16,431 nt of DNA from Clostridia bacterium. Its GTDB lineage: Bacteria > Bacillota > Clostridia > Christensenellales > DTU072. Positions 1 to 6,374 of the stretch are shown piece after piece (positions within the stretch are counted from its first letter, which is position 1; each line of letters begins with the position of its first letter). The DNA lies in contig JAQVTZ010000022.1 in assembly GCA_028699795.1 (NCBI GenBank), positions 1 to 16,431 on the forward strand, written 5' to 3'. The position numbers and the translations under genes are program-made. A model generated the notes under the pieces. The model had not been told where the DNA came from, did no database searches, and worked only from the letters and a program-made list of their open reading frames with translations.

Positions 1-563
1 TGATAACATGGGATAAAAACATAATTTTGGGTAATGGGTGTTGTTTCGAAGTCAAAAATTTCGTCTTGCCCTTCTTCTTTCCATCCAAGAAAGACTTCGC
101 CTTCTCGTACGGGCGCCTCGGGCGGCTCGGCAAGGTACCCGCCTTGCTGGACGGCAATTGTTAGATTATCTTCTTCCAGTACAAATACGGCGTTGTAAGA
201 TAGGACTTCTTGTACAATTAAATCTTCAATTCCGCTTATCGTCATTCCTTTGGACAACGAAAAAAAATGAACACGGTCACGGCTGTATTCGTAAGATTTA
301 CCTACTTGCGGGAAAAAAATTATTGATTCAATTTCGGGAAAAAAATAAGGATTTTCAATAGTAATAGGAGATTGCCAAAACCACTCATGATCAACGCGAT
401 GCCCGTAACAATCATAAGCGTATATCTCTCCGCAAAAATCTTGTATATCTAGGTAACTTGCCGCCATTGCGGGCGTTTGGGCACCGCAAGTGAACAACAT
501 AGTAAACAGTAAAAGCGAAAACATCAAACAGCCAAAAAGCAATCGTGTTACAGCTTTTTTCAT
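1..563 (-). CDS. Secreted protein with InlB/Flg_new-type repeat, N-terminal part (runs off the left edge)
   Basis: Reading leftward from the ATG at 563 there is an open frame of 187 codons that leaves the window without a stop, so only the N-terminus is seen. Residues 1–34 form a Sec signal peptide: a KK/R start, a long hydrophobic core, then AMA before residue 35 as a likely signal peptidase I site. A Cys at 26 (LFTC) is a poor lipobox. Residues about 36–140 are not recognised. Residues 141–187 (GGYLAEPPEAPVREGE, then FLGWK, FDFETTPIT) match the InlB B-repeat / Listeria–Bacteroides (Flg_new) beta-grasp pattern of Gram-positive surface proteins, with FLGW in the usual FxGW position. A GGGGG run 9 bases before the ATG may be the ribosome binding site. 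It has its own consensus promoter at 657–685 and is divergent from the lipoprotein gene. Cell-surface location is inferred; substrate and anchor are unknown. Confidence 0.8.
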   Translation of the reverse strand, partial: MKKAVTRLLFGCLMFSLLLFTMLFTCGAQTPAMAASYLDIQDFCGEIYAYDCYGHRVDHEWFWQSPITIENPYFFPEIESIIFFPQVGKSYEYSRDRVHFFSLSKGMTISGIEDLIVQEVLSYNAVFVLEEDNLTIAVQQGGYLAEPPEAPVREGEVFLGWKEEGQDEIFDFETTPITQNYVFIPCY

Positions 564-656
564 CCTTTGAAACCCCCTATCAATTAGGTATTGTATCGGA
601 AATGCGCCACAAAGAAGCCGTAAAAACGCAAAAAACAAGGCAAGAATATTGTCATA

Positions 657-685
657 ATTATAGAGCAATTCGCAAAAAATGTCAA
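657..685 (-). promoter_or_regulatory. Sigma-A promoter of the InlB-repeat gene
   Basis: On the minus strand there is a full-consensus TTGACA (685–680), a 17-bp spacer and a full-consensus TATAAT (662–657). Predicted transcription start is near 650, giving a leader of about 87 nt before the ATG at 563. It is 90 bp from the divergent promoter at 776–803, so a regulator binding between them could affect both genes. Confidence 0.8.
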
Positions 686-775
686 TTTTTGTTAAAAAAT
701 TTTTATTATTTTCTATCGTTAGAACCAGAAAAGAGGGAATGGCGTCCCAATGCTGTAGGTGTAAATTCTTTTATA

Positions 776-803
776 TTGACAAGGCATGCAGATATGCTAT
801 ACT
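776..803 (+). promoter_or_regulatory. Sigma-A promoter with extended -10, for the lipoprotein gene
   Basis: TTGACA at 776–781, a 16-bp spacer, and TATACT at 798–803 preceded by TGC (extended -10). Predicted start near 810, about 22 nt before the ATG at 832, leaving room for the AAGGAGG ribosome binding site at 816–822 and little else. Confidence 0.8.
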
Positions 804-831
804 TAAAGCATAAAAAAGGAGGGCTAATCGT

Positions 832-1614
832 ATGAAAAGAGTAAAAATAACTGTCATCATTCTTTTACTTGCCGCGATTACAACAGTTTTCCTTACAGGC
901 TGCAATATCGATATGGAAGAATTGGGAGACAGAATTCAAGATGCCGTTAATAACGCCCATGAGTATTCCGAAGATGGCTTTGACGAAATCAATACTTACC
1001 TCGGTACCATAAATACTTATAAAGAGTGGGAGATCCGCGTTTACGAAGAAAGTACCTCCCAAGAGTTCACGCTGAAGTATTATGCGGACAAGACCGACGG
1101 GGTAAAAGAAAAATATGTGTTGGGGTCTGACGAGATGACCATGGCGTATCTGAAGCATGAAAACGGCGCGGCATCAACAGAGTTCTTTATTAACGAAACC
1201 ACAAAGAAAGCGTATATGGATACTACGCCCGAAGAAGCAACGAATGCCGAAGGCGAAGGCGGAGCAGATTTCATATTCTTAATCCAAATGATAGATTATT
1301 GCTTGGTAGACCTTGACGGTTGGAACTTTGTACAAAAGAGAGATGACCGTTCGATTACTTACCAAGAGATTACTTACGATACGGTAGAATACGAGTACAG
1401 CAAAACGCCCGAAGAAAGCACCGCCGAAAAACTGGTTGTCAACTATAAAACCATTCTTGTCCCCCTATTGCTCCGAATCAGCTACGGTTTCTTTGTCGCA
1501 GAAGAAACCGAGCCCATAAAAGCCTATGACATCTATGTCACCTTTGAAACAGAAGAAGTCACACTCGATAATTTCGCTTTCCCGACCACCGAAGAGGGCT
1601 ATCAATTGCTCTAA
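832..1614 (+). CDS. Acidic membrane-anchored lipoprotein of unknown function
   Basis: The 260-residue protein starts with a lipoprotein signal: K2/R3/K5, hydrophobic residues 6–22, then lipobox LTGC with Cys 24 as the acylation site. It should be cleaved by Lsp and anchored on the outer face of the membrane. The mature part is strongly acidic and rich in alternating strand-like stretches (e.g. WEIRVYEE, FTLKYYAD, TEFFINETTKKAYMD), which suggests a beta-rich fold such as the LolA/LppX type; that is a guess from pattern only and I recognise no family. Start is fixed by AAGGAGG nine bases upstream. It appears to be a single-gene transcript, with promoter 776–803 and palindromic terminator 1642–1671. 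The upstream divergent gene also encodes an exported protein, so both may belong to the envelope. Confidence 0.85.
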   Translation: MKRVKITVIILLLAAITTVFLTGCNIDMEELGDRIQDAVNNAHEYSEDGFDEINTYLGTINTYKEWEIRVYEESTSQEFTLKYYADKTDGVKEKYVLGSDEMTMAYLKHENGAASTEFFINETTKKAYMDTTPEEATNAEGEGGADFIFLIQMIDYCLVDLDGWNFVQKRDDRSITYQEITYDTVEYEYSKTPEESTAEKLVVNYKTILVPLLLRISYGFFVAEETEPIKAYDIYVTFETEEVTLDNFAFPTTEEGYQLL

Positions 1615-1641
1615 AGAATTTGATTAAAATAGTTCTTAAGT

Positions 1642-1671
1642 AGGAAAGACGGCAAATTTGCCGTCTTTCCT
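1642..1671. terminator. Bidirectional palindromic terminator
   Basis: A perfect 30-nt palindrome beginning AGGAAAGACGGC and ending GCCGTCTTTCCT lies 27 bp after the lipoprotein stop. The GC core GACGGC/GCCGTC is flanked by A-rich and T-rich arms, so it can form a terminator hairpin on either strand and would also serve the convergent gene ending at 1837. The T run after the core is short (TTT), so efficiency is uncertain. Confidence 0.65.
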
Positions 1672-1770
1672 CGCCTCATCGCGCTTTTGCTTATTACTTT
1701 AGTGCTAAAGCGTGCAAACGGTTACACCGTTTGACGGCTCGGACTCGCCTCATCACGCTTTTAACTATTA
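1671..1770. repeat. Intergenic repeat cluster: imperfect direct repeat flanking two hairpins
   Basis: TCGCCTCATCGCGCTTTT (1671–1688) recurs as TCGCCTCATCACGCTTTT (1745–1762), 17 of 18 bases identical and 74 bp apart, and both copies are followed by a similar ATTA-ending segment. Between them lie CTTTAG-TG-CTAAAG (1697–1710) and CAAACGGT-TAC-ACCGTTTG (1715–1733), both perfect hairpins. There is no open frame. The organisation suggests a small dispersed repeat or MITE/REP-like element, which a whole-genome view would be needed to show. Confidence 0.5.
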
Positions 1771-1790
1771 TAATTTTTATCAATCCATAT

Positions 1791-1816
1791 TTGTAATTTG
1801 TACATTGTAATTTGTA
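1791..1816. repeat. Short tandem repeat of TTGTAATTTGTA
   Basis: The 12-mer TTGTAATTTGTA occurs at 1791–1802 and again at 1805–1816 with CA between. It sits just beyond the 3' end of the minus-strand sulfur-redox gene, in the AT-rich tail of the intergenic repeat cluster. No function is assigned. Confidence 0.5.
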
Positions 1817-1836
1817 ATTTTTCTCCATACTCCACA

Positions 1837-4287
1837 CTAAATAAACAAGCTCATATCCGATTCTTCGGCGTTTGCAAGCATCCTTGCGGCGCCCGCTATT
1901 TCGATGCCGTCTATAAGTTCTTCGCGGCGGATGCCCATGACATCCATGCTCATCGAGCAGGCAAGCAGTTTGATACCGTTTTCTTGCGCGAGTTTCATAA
2001 GGTCTTCCAGACTGTCCACATTTTTCTTTTTCATGATACCGCGAATCATTTTGGAGCCCATGCCGCCCATATTCATTTTAGAAAGGCCGAGCTTGTAACT
2101 TCCTCGGGGCATCATGCGGCTAAACATTCTTTCGATAAGCGACTTTTTAACCTTAACCTTTTCGGGTTTCCGTAAAATATTGAGCCCCCAGAAAGTAAAG
2201 AATATTTCGACGCGTCTTCCCATGGCGGCGGCGGCATTTGCCATAATAAACGAAGCAATCGCCTTGTCCAAGTCTCCCGAGAACACGATAAAGTTTTTGT
2301 TATTGCCTTGCGACACACTTTGGGTATCGCGAGACTCTGCTTTGGCAACCTTTTTTATTTTGGCAACGGTAACGCCTTTCGATTCGCTCATACCCAAAAA
2401 GCGATTGCCCGTCCTGCGGCAAAAACCCTCGACATCGCCTGCAAAAGCGGGGTCAGTGGTCGCAATCTCTATGGTGTCGCCCGTGTGCACATTTTTGAGC
2501 GCCGCGGCAAGCTTAACAACAGGGCCGGGGCACTGCAACCCGCAAGCATCCACTTTGATGACATTGTCGCTTTCCACATGCGTTTCGGGATCGACCACCG
2601 TTTGGGTTTCGGTGTCTATTTCGATGTCGAACGGCGTAAGCGTCTTGCGGAAAATGGAGTTGTATAACCTGTAACCGCCGCTTAAATTATAGGCGTCAAA
2701 GCCGTTTTGCATAAGAATTCTTGCTGCGATATAGCCGCGCAACCCGATTTGGCAAGTGATATAGACGGGTTTAGTCTTGTCTAATTCGTGAAGTCTGTCT
2801 CTAAGTTCGTCCAAGGGGATATTGATAAATCCCTCGATATGCCCGTTTTCGTATTCGGATATCGTGCGCGTGTCTAAAAGAGTGATATCTGTTCTTGCAA
2901 ATAAGGCGTCTACCTCGTGCCAATGGAAAATTTTGACTCTGTTTTCCAAAATATTCTCTATCACATACCCTGCCATATTAACGGGGTCTTTGGCGGAAGA
3001 ATAGGGCGGCGCGTAGCAAAGCTCGAGTTCGGTAAGGTCGCGCGCGGTCATGCCCGCCCTGATTGCGGTGGCAAACACATCGGCTCGTTTATCCGTACCG
3101 TCGTAGCCTACGAGCTGCGCGCCCCATATTTTCCCGCTTTTTTTCTCGAAAATAGTCTTTATGGACATATTGACCGCGCCGGGATAGTAACTGGCATGGT
3201 TTGCGGAATAGGTAAACGATTTTTCATAGTCAAGACCCAGCTTTTTTGCGGTCTTTTCGTTGATTCCCGTGGAAGCGACCGTCAAATCAAATACCTTTAA
3301 AATCGAACTGCCTTGCGTTCCTTTGTATTCGGAGGAGATGCCGCAAAGGTTATCCGCTGCAATGCGCCCCTGCCTGTTGGCGGGACCTGCAAGCGGCACC
3401 ATGACGGGTTGCCTCGTGACAAAATCGGTTATCTCGACCGCATCGCCAACCGCGTATATGTCGGGGTCGGAGGTTTGCATATGCTTGTCTACCTTAATAC
3501 CGCCTCTTGCGTTGCACTCGAGGCCGCATTCTTTTGCAAGCGCGCTGTCTGGCTTGACCCCTATCGCAAGCACCACAAAGTCCGCATCATAAAGATTGCC
3601 GCCCGCGGTAACTTCCAGGCCCTCGCCTTTTTTAACAATCTTTTGAAGGCCTGCGCCCAAAAGCAGGCGTACGCCTTTCGCCCTCATGTGGTTTGCAACA
3701 TCCGCCGCCATGTCGTAATCGATGGGCGGAATCAGCTGGTCGGAAAGTTCGGCAAGCGTCACTTCTACGCCTGTCGCAACCAAGTTTTCGGCAATTTCGA
3801 CGCCGATAAAACCGCCGCCTATCACAAAAGCTTTTTTGGGGTTGTTCTTCTCAATATATTCTTTGATACGATAGGTGTCGGGTATGTTACGCAGGGTAAA
3901 CACTTTGTCCAAATTGACGCCATCGACAGGCGGCCTGACGGGTTCGGCACCCGGAGACAAAAGCAGCTTGTCGTAGCTTTCGTCGTAGGTTTTGCCTGTA
4001 CGGACATCCCGAACGGTGACCGTTTTTTGGTTGCGGTTGATGCGAACAGCTTCGGAAAAAATGCGGATATCGGTATTAAACTTGGCCGAAAAACTTTCGG
4101 GGGTCATGACGGTCAGTCTTTCTTTGTCGGTGATTTCTCCCCCGATATAGTAGGGTAATCCGCAGTTTGCAAAACTGATGTATCCACCGCGTTCCAATAA
4201 GATAATTTCAGCTTTTTCGTCTAATCTGCGCAGCCTTGCCGCCGTAGACGCGCCGCCCGCAACGCCGCCTATAATCAATATTTTCAT
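1837..4287 (-). CDS. Four-domain sulfur-redox protein: CoA-disulfide/persulfide reductase-like flavoprotein + rhodanese + TusA + DsrE-like
   Basis: An 816-residue cytoplasmic protein. Residues 1–450 form an FAD/NAD(P)H pyridine nucleotide-disulfide oxidoreductase of the CoA-disulfide reductase/NADH oxidase group: GGVAGG at 7–12, one redox Cys 42 in FANCGLPYY, a second dinucleotide motif GGGFIG at 157–162, YAVGD at 278–282 and the C-terminal CYAPPYSSAKDP at 424–435. Residues about 455–545 are a rhodanese domain with catalytic Cys 512 (TCQIGLRG). Residues about 575–645 are a TusA/SirA domain with CPGP at 586–589. Residues about 665–816 are a DsrE/DsrF-like domain with ACSMSMDVMG around Cys 777. 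All four thiol sites are intact, so the chain could pass persulfide sulfur between domains and reduce CoA-persulfide or polysulfide; substrate is inferred. Start chosen at 4287 because GGAGG lies 8 bases upstream; a longer frame to 4419 has no such site. Monocistronic. Confidence 0.9.
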   Translation of the reverse strand: MKILIIGGVAGGASTAARLRRLDEKAEIILLERGGYISFANCGLPYYIGGEITDKERLTVMTPESFSAKFNTDIRIFSEAVRINRNQKTVTVRDVRTGKTYDESYDKLLLSPGAEPVRPPVDGVNLDKVFTLRNIPDTYRIKEYIEKNNPKKAFVIGGGFIGVEIAENLVATGVEVTLAELSDQLIPPIDYDMAADVANHMRAKGVRLLLGAGLQKIVKKGEGLEVTAGGNLYDADFVVLAIGVKPDSALAKECGLECNARGGIKVDKHMQTSDPDIYAVGDAVEITDFVTRQPVMVPLAGPANRQGRIAADNLCGISSEYKGTQGSSILKVFDLTVASTGINEKTAKKLGLDYEKSFTYSANHASYYPGAVNMSIKTIFEKKSGKIWGAQLVGYDGTDKRADVFATAIRAGMTARDLTELELCYAPPYSSAKDPVNMAGYVIENILENRVKIFHWHEVDALFARTDITLLDTRTISEYENGHIEGFINIPLDELRDRLHELDKTKPVYITCQIGLRGYIAARILMQNGFDAYNLSGGYRLYNSIFRKTLTPFDIEIDTETQTVVDPETHVESDNVIKVDACGLQCPGPVVKLAAALKNVHTGDTIEIATTDPAFAGDVEGFCRRTGNRFLGMSESKGVTVAKIKKVAKAESRDTQSVSQGNNKNFIVFSGDLDKAIASFIMANAAAAMGRRVEIFFTFWGLNILRKPEKVKVKKSLIERMFSRMMPRGSYKLGLSKMNMGGMGSKMIRGIMKKKNVDSLEDLMKLAQENGIKLLACSMSMDVMGIRREELIDGIEIAGAARMLANAEESDMSLFI

Positions 4288-4409
4288 AAATGTACCTCCA
4301 ATATAATATATCTTTTGATGTTTTGTGTTGGTTTTCGTATTTGCGTATTTATTTTCAAGGAACCACTTTATAGATACTTCGGGCAAAGCTTGATGAATCT
4401 TTTGGCCAA

Positions 4410-4500
4410 AGTGTAGCACTTTTTAAAATCGTGATTATGAAGTGATTCATTAACATTATTATATAGAAAAATATGAGATTTAGTAAGTGACTTAATCACG
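4410..4500 (-). promoter_or_regulatory. Candidate promoter and operator region of the sulfur-redox gene
   Basis: On the minus strand a TATAAT lies at 4463–4458 with a poor -35 (TTACTA), and an alternative extended -10, TGCTACACT, lies at 4418–4410. The DNA is rich in one small motif: GTGATT at 4431 and 4442 (11 bp apart, one helical turn, direct), and the palindrome GTGA-CTTAA-TCAC at 4487–4499; the outer CGTGATTA/TAATCACG pair (4430–4437 and 4493–4500) forms a longer inverted repeat around the TATAAT. This looks like a repressor or activator landing site, but the regulator is unknown. Confidence 0.35.
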
Positions 4501-4547
4501 CAAGCGAAAGCTTTGTCGTTTTCCCCTTTCCAGCAAGGTATTATTTG

Positions 4548-4577
4548 TTGCGAAACGCCCGCTTCTTATGCTATAAT
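4548..4577 (+). promoter_or_regulatory. Promoter of the nine-gene operon
   Basis: TTGCGA (4548–4553, four of six consensus bases), an 18-bp spacer, and TATAAT (4572–4577) preceded by TGC, an extended -10. Predicted start is about 4584, so the mRNA would carry a leader of about 127 nt before the first ATG at 4711. It is the only strong promoter I see ahead of the run 4711–10819. Confidence 0.7.
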
Positions 4578-4583
4578 TCTATC

Positions 4584-4683
4584 TATTAAGGAAAGACTTT
4601 ATCATCGGTATTATAGCGCAAGGCAAGGCCTGCACTCGCCCAACGACTTCCGCGCCAAGGGCGGGGATCTACCTTATTGATAG
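4584..4683 (+). ncRNA. Candidate structured leader RNA, family not recognised
   Basis: This GC-richer island sits between the extended -10 promoter and the first operon gene. A closing helix can form between UAAGG (4587–4591) and CCUUA (4672–4676), flanked by CTATC (4579–4583) and GATAG (4679–4683). Inside are two hairpins with the same AAG triloop: AGGC-AAG-GCCU (4621–4631), and a longer one at 4649–4667 with core CGCC-AAG-GGCG, a G·G mismatch, then UCC/GGA. A seven-pair helix, CUCGCCC (4635–4641) with GGGCGGG (4659–4665, one G·U), would exclude the second hairpin, so two folds compete. There is no open frame. It could be a riboswitch-like leader or a small RNA (6S RNA is one family to test), but the known consensus motifs I tried do not fit. 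Confidence 0.45.
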
Positions 4684-4710
4684 CTTTACAAAAATGCTTT
4701 GGAGGCAATT

Positions 4711-5001
4711 ATGGTAAGACATATCGTACTTTTTAAATTAAAAGACCCCTCGCAAAAGAATTTGTCGCAAACCAAGCAGATTCTTCTATCGATGCAAGGC
4801 AAAGTGCCCCAACTTCGCGGGATTGAAGTCGGGTGTGACTTTTTGCACTCCGAACGCTCTTACGACATCGGTCTTACCGTCACGGTAGACAACCAAAAAG
4901 CGTTGGACGACTACCAAAACGACTCTTACCATTGCGATGTCGTCAAAAAGCATATGCACGCGGTGCGCGAAAGCAGCATTGCCATCGATTATATTATATA
5001 A
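4711..5001 (+). CDS. Dabb (stress-responsive A/B barrel) domain protein
   Basis: The 96-residue protein is a single Dabb domain: VRHIVLFKLKD at 2–12, a helix, LRGIEVGCDF at 35–44, YDIGLTVTVD at 51–60, LDDYQND at 65–71, and a terminal HMHAVRES plus a final strand. Length and order fit the family, a ferredoxin-like dimer-forming fold. No catalytic function is implied; family members range from stress proteins to polyketide cyclases. Start is the ATG at 4711, five bases after GGAGG; a TTG at 4699 in the same frame overlaps that site and is not credible. It is the first gene after the operon promoter and structured leader, and ends 11 bp before the phosphoribosyltransferase gene. Confidence 0.85.
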   Translation: MVRHIVLFKLKDPSQKNLSQTKQILLSMQGKVPQLRGIEVGCDFLHSERSYDIGLTVTVDNQKALDDYQNDSYHCDVVKKHMHAVRESSIAIDYII

Positions 5002-5012
5002 AGGATGTTAAA

Positions 5013-5549
5013 ATGGAAAAATTTTATCCTCTCGAAATCAAGGGATATAAGGTAGAACTTCCCATCCTCGCGATAGACAACGGGCTCAACATCGCTTTTT
5101 TTAATCTGCACGGCGCGCAAGAGCTTACCGAACATTGCGCAAAACACATTGCAGAACTCGTGCGGGGATGCGATGTCGTCATTACTGCTGAAAGCAAAGG
5201 GCTTCAGCTTGCGCATTGCGTCGCGCGCAACCTCGGCCAAACATTCTACGCCGTGGCGCGCAAAAGCCTCAAGCTATATATGCAAGACGGTATCTCGGTC
5301 ACCGTTAAATCTATTACCACGCGCAATGTGCAAACGCTTTATTTGTCGCAGCACGATGCCGAACTTCTTAGAGGCAAAAAGGTTGCCGTGGTAGATGATG
5401 TGATTTCGACGGGAGGCAGCCTGCAAGGGTTGGAGGCTCTCATCGAAAAGGCGGGTGGCACCGTGTATGCCAAAGCCTTTGTGCTTGCCGAAGGTGAGGC
5501 GTCAAAAAGAAAAGATGTCTTGTTTCTCAATACCATCCCGCTACTGTAA
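5013..5549 (+). CDS. Phosphoribosyltransferase, adenine-PRT-like
   Basis: A 178-residue type I phosphoribosyltransferase. The PRPP-binding loop VAVVDDVISTGGSL lies at 124–137 with the two acidic residues D128/D129 and the TGG turn. VITAESKGLQLAHCVARNLG at 56–75 corresponds to the sugar-phosphate-contacting region of adenine PRT, and VARKSLKLY at 81–89 to its flexible-loop side. Such enzymes make AMP from adenine and PRPP in purine salvage. The N-terminus is divergent from classical Apt, so a related base or a regulatory role is possible. Start ATG 5013 has AAAGGA about 7 bases upstream; the longer frame overlaps the Dabb gene and lacks a site. Confidence 0.8.
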   Translation: MEKFYPLEIKGYKVELPILAIDNGLNIAFFNLHGAQELTEHCAKHIAELVRGCDVVITAESKGLQLAHCVARNLGQTFYAVARKSLKLYMQDGISVTVKSITTRNVQTLYLSQHDAELLRGKKVAVVDDVISTGGSLQGLEALIEKAGGTVYAKAFVLAEGEASKRKDVLFLNTIPLL

Positions 5550-5579
5550 CCCTTACAGCCGCGAAGGAGGCGGCAAACT

Positions 5580-6374
5580 ATGGCAATAACGGTATGCGCC
5601 CTCGGAAGCGGCAGCAAGGGAAACTCCGTGCTGGTCTCCAACGGCGAACACAACATTTTAATCGATTGCGGCTTCGGAATCAGAGAACTGTCCGCACGGC
5701 TGATGTCGCAAGGCGCGACGCTTGCCGGGTTAGACGGAATTTTGATTACCCACGAGCATACCGACCATGTAAAAGCAATGAAATCGGCGGGAGACAAACA
5801 CCATGTACCCGTTTACCTGCACGAGCGTACTTGCCGCGCGTTGGGCGCCGCCGCGCCCGATAATACCTTTGTCTTTTCCACTTTAAACGGATTTATGCTG
5901 GGCGGTTTCGAAATACGCCCTTTCCCCACTCCTCACGATGCCGTCTATCCTGTGGGATACTCGATTAGTGACGGCGAATCTCGGTTTGTGTATGCCACCG
6001 ATTTGGGCTTTGTCAGCGCCGAAGTTCTTGCCGCCGCGCGCAAAGCGGATATCGTCATGCTGGAGTCCAATTACGACCGCGACATGCTTGTCCGTGGCGC
6101 ATATCCTTATTTTCTTAAACAGCGTATCCTGTCCGACCACGGGCACTTATGCAACACCGATTGCGCCGAGGCGATAAGGAAAATAGCAGATTGGGGTACC
6201 AGAAACTTTATTTTAGGACACATTAGTCAAGAAAACAACCTCAAGGAGCTTGTCTACCGCACGACGCTCGAAACGCTCGAGAAAGACGGCGGGCGCCTGC
6301 ATAAAGACTTCGAGTTGTCTGTCGCGACACAAGACGCCCCTTGCGAGACTCTGTTATGCAATACGGCAAGTTAA
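5580..6374 (+). CDS. YycJ/WalJ-type metallo-beta-lactamase-fold hydrolase
   Basis: The 264-residue protein starts with ALGSGSKGNS, typical of the YycJ/WalJ group. The zinc motif is THEHTDH (H58, H60, D62, H63), with further ligands H119 (TPHDA), D141 (YATDLG) and H214 (LGHIS); ESNYD at 162–166 and SDHGHLCN at 185–192 are also group hallmarks. The group is a Firmicutes metallo-hydrolase linked genetically to the WalRK cell-wall regulon and to DNA repair; whether it acts as a nuclease is not settled. No signal peptide is present, so it is cytoplasmic. AAGGAGG ends 10 bases before the ATG. Its 3' end overlaps the next gene by 19 bp. WalRK itself is not in the window. Confidence 0.88.
   Translation: MAITVCALGSGSKGNSVLVSNGEHNILIDCGFGIRELSARLMSQGATLAGLDGILITHEHTDHVKAMKSAGDKHHVPVYLHERTCRALGAAAPDNTFVFSTLNGFMLGGFEIRPFPTPHDAVYPVGYSISDGESRFVYATDLGFVSAEVLAAARKADIVMLESNYDRDMLVRGAYPYFLKQRILSDHGHLCNTDCAEAIRKIADWGTRNFILGHISQENNLKELVYRTTLETLEKDGGRLHKDFELSVATQDAPCETLLCNTAS

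Noticed and set aside
38..361. Plus-strand open frame of 107 codons
   Set aside because: Antisense to the partial secreted-protein gene, which has a signal peptide, a repeat domain and a consensus promoter; this frame has no ribosome binding site and no recognisable motif.
545..835. Plus-strand open frame of 96 codons
   Set aside because: Runs through both divergent promoters and starts inside the opposite gene; composition is not protein-like.
3313..4158. 281-codon plus-strand frame inside the sulfur-redox gene
   Set aside because: Antisense shadow caused by the codon use of the 816-residue gene; no ribosome binding site, promoter or domain.
4288..4419. 44-residue N-terminal extension of the sulfur-redox protein
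   Set aside because: No ribosome binding site; the family begins at MKILIIGG, and GGAGG is placed correctly for 4287.
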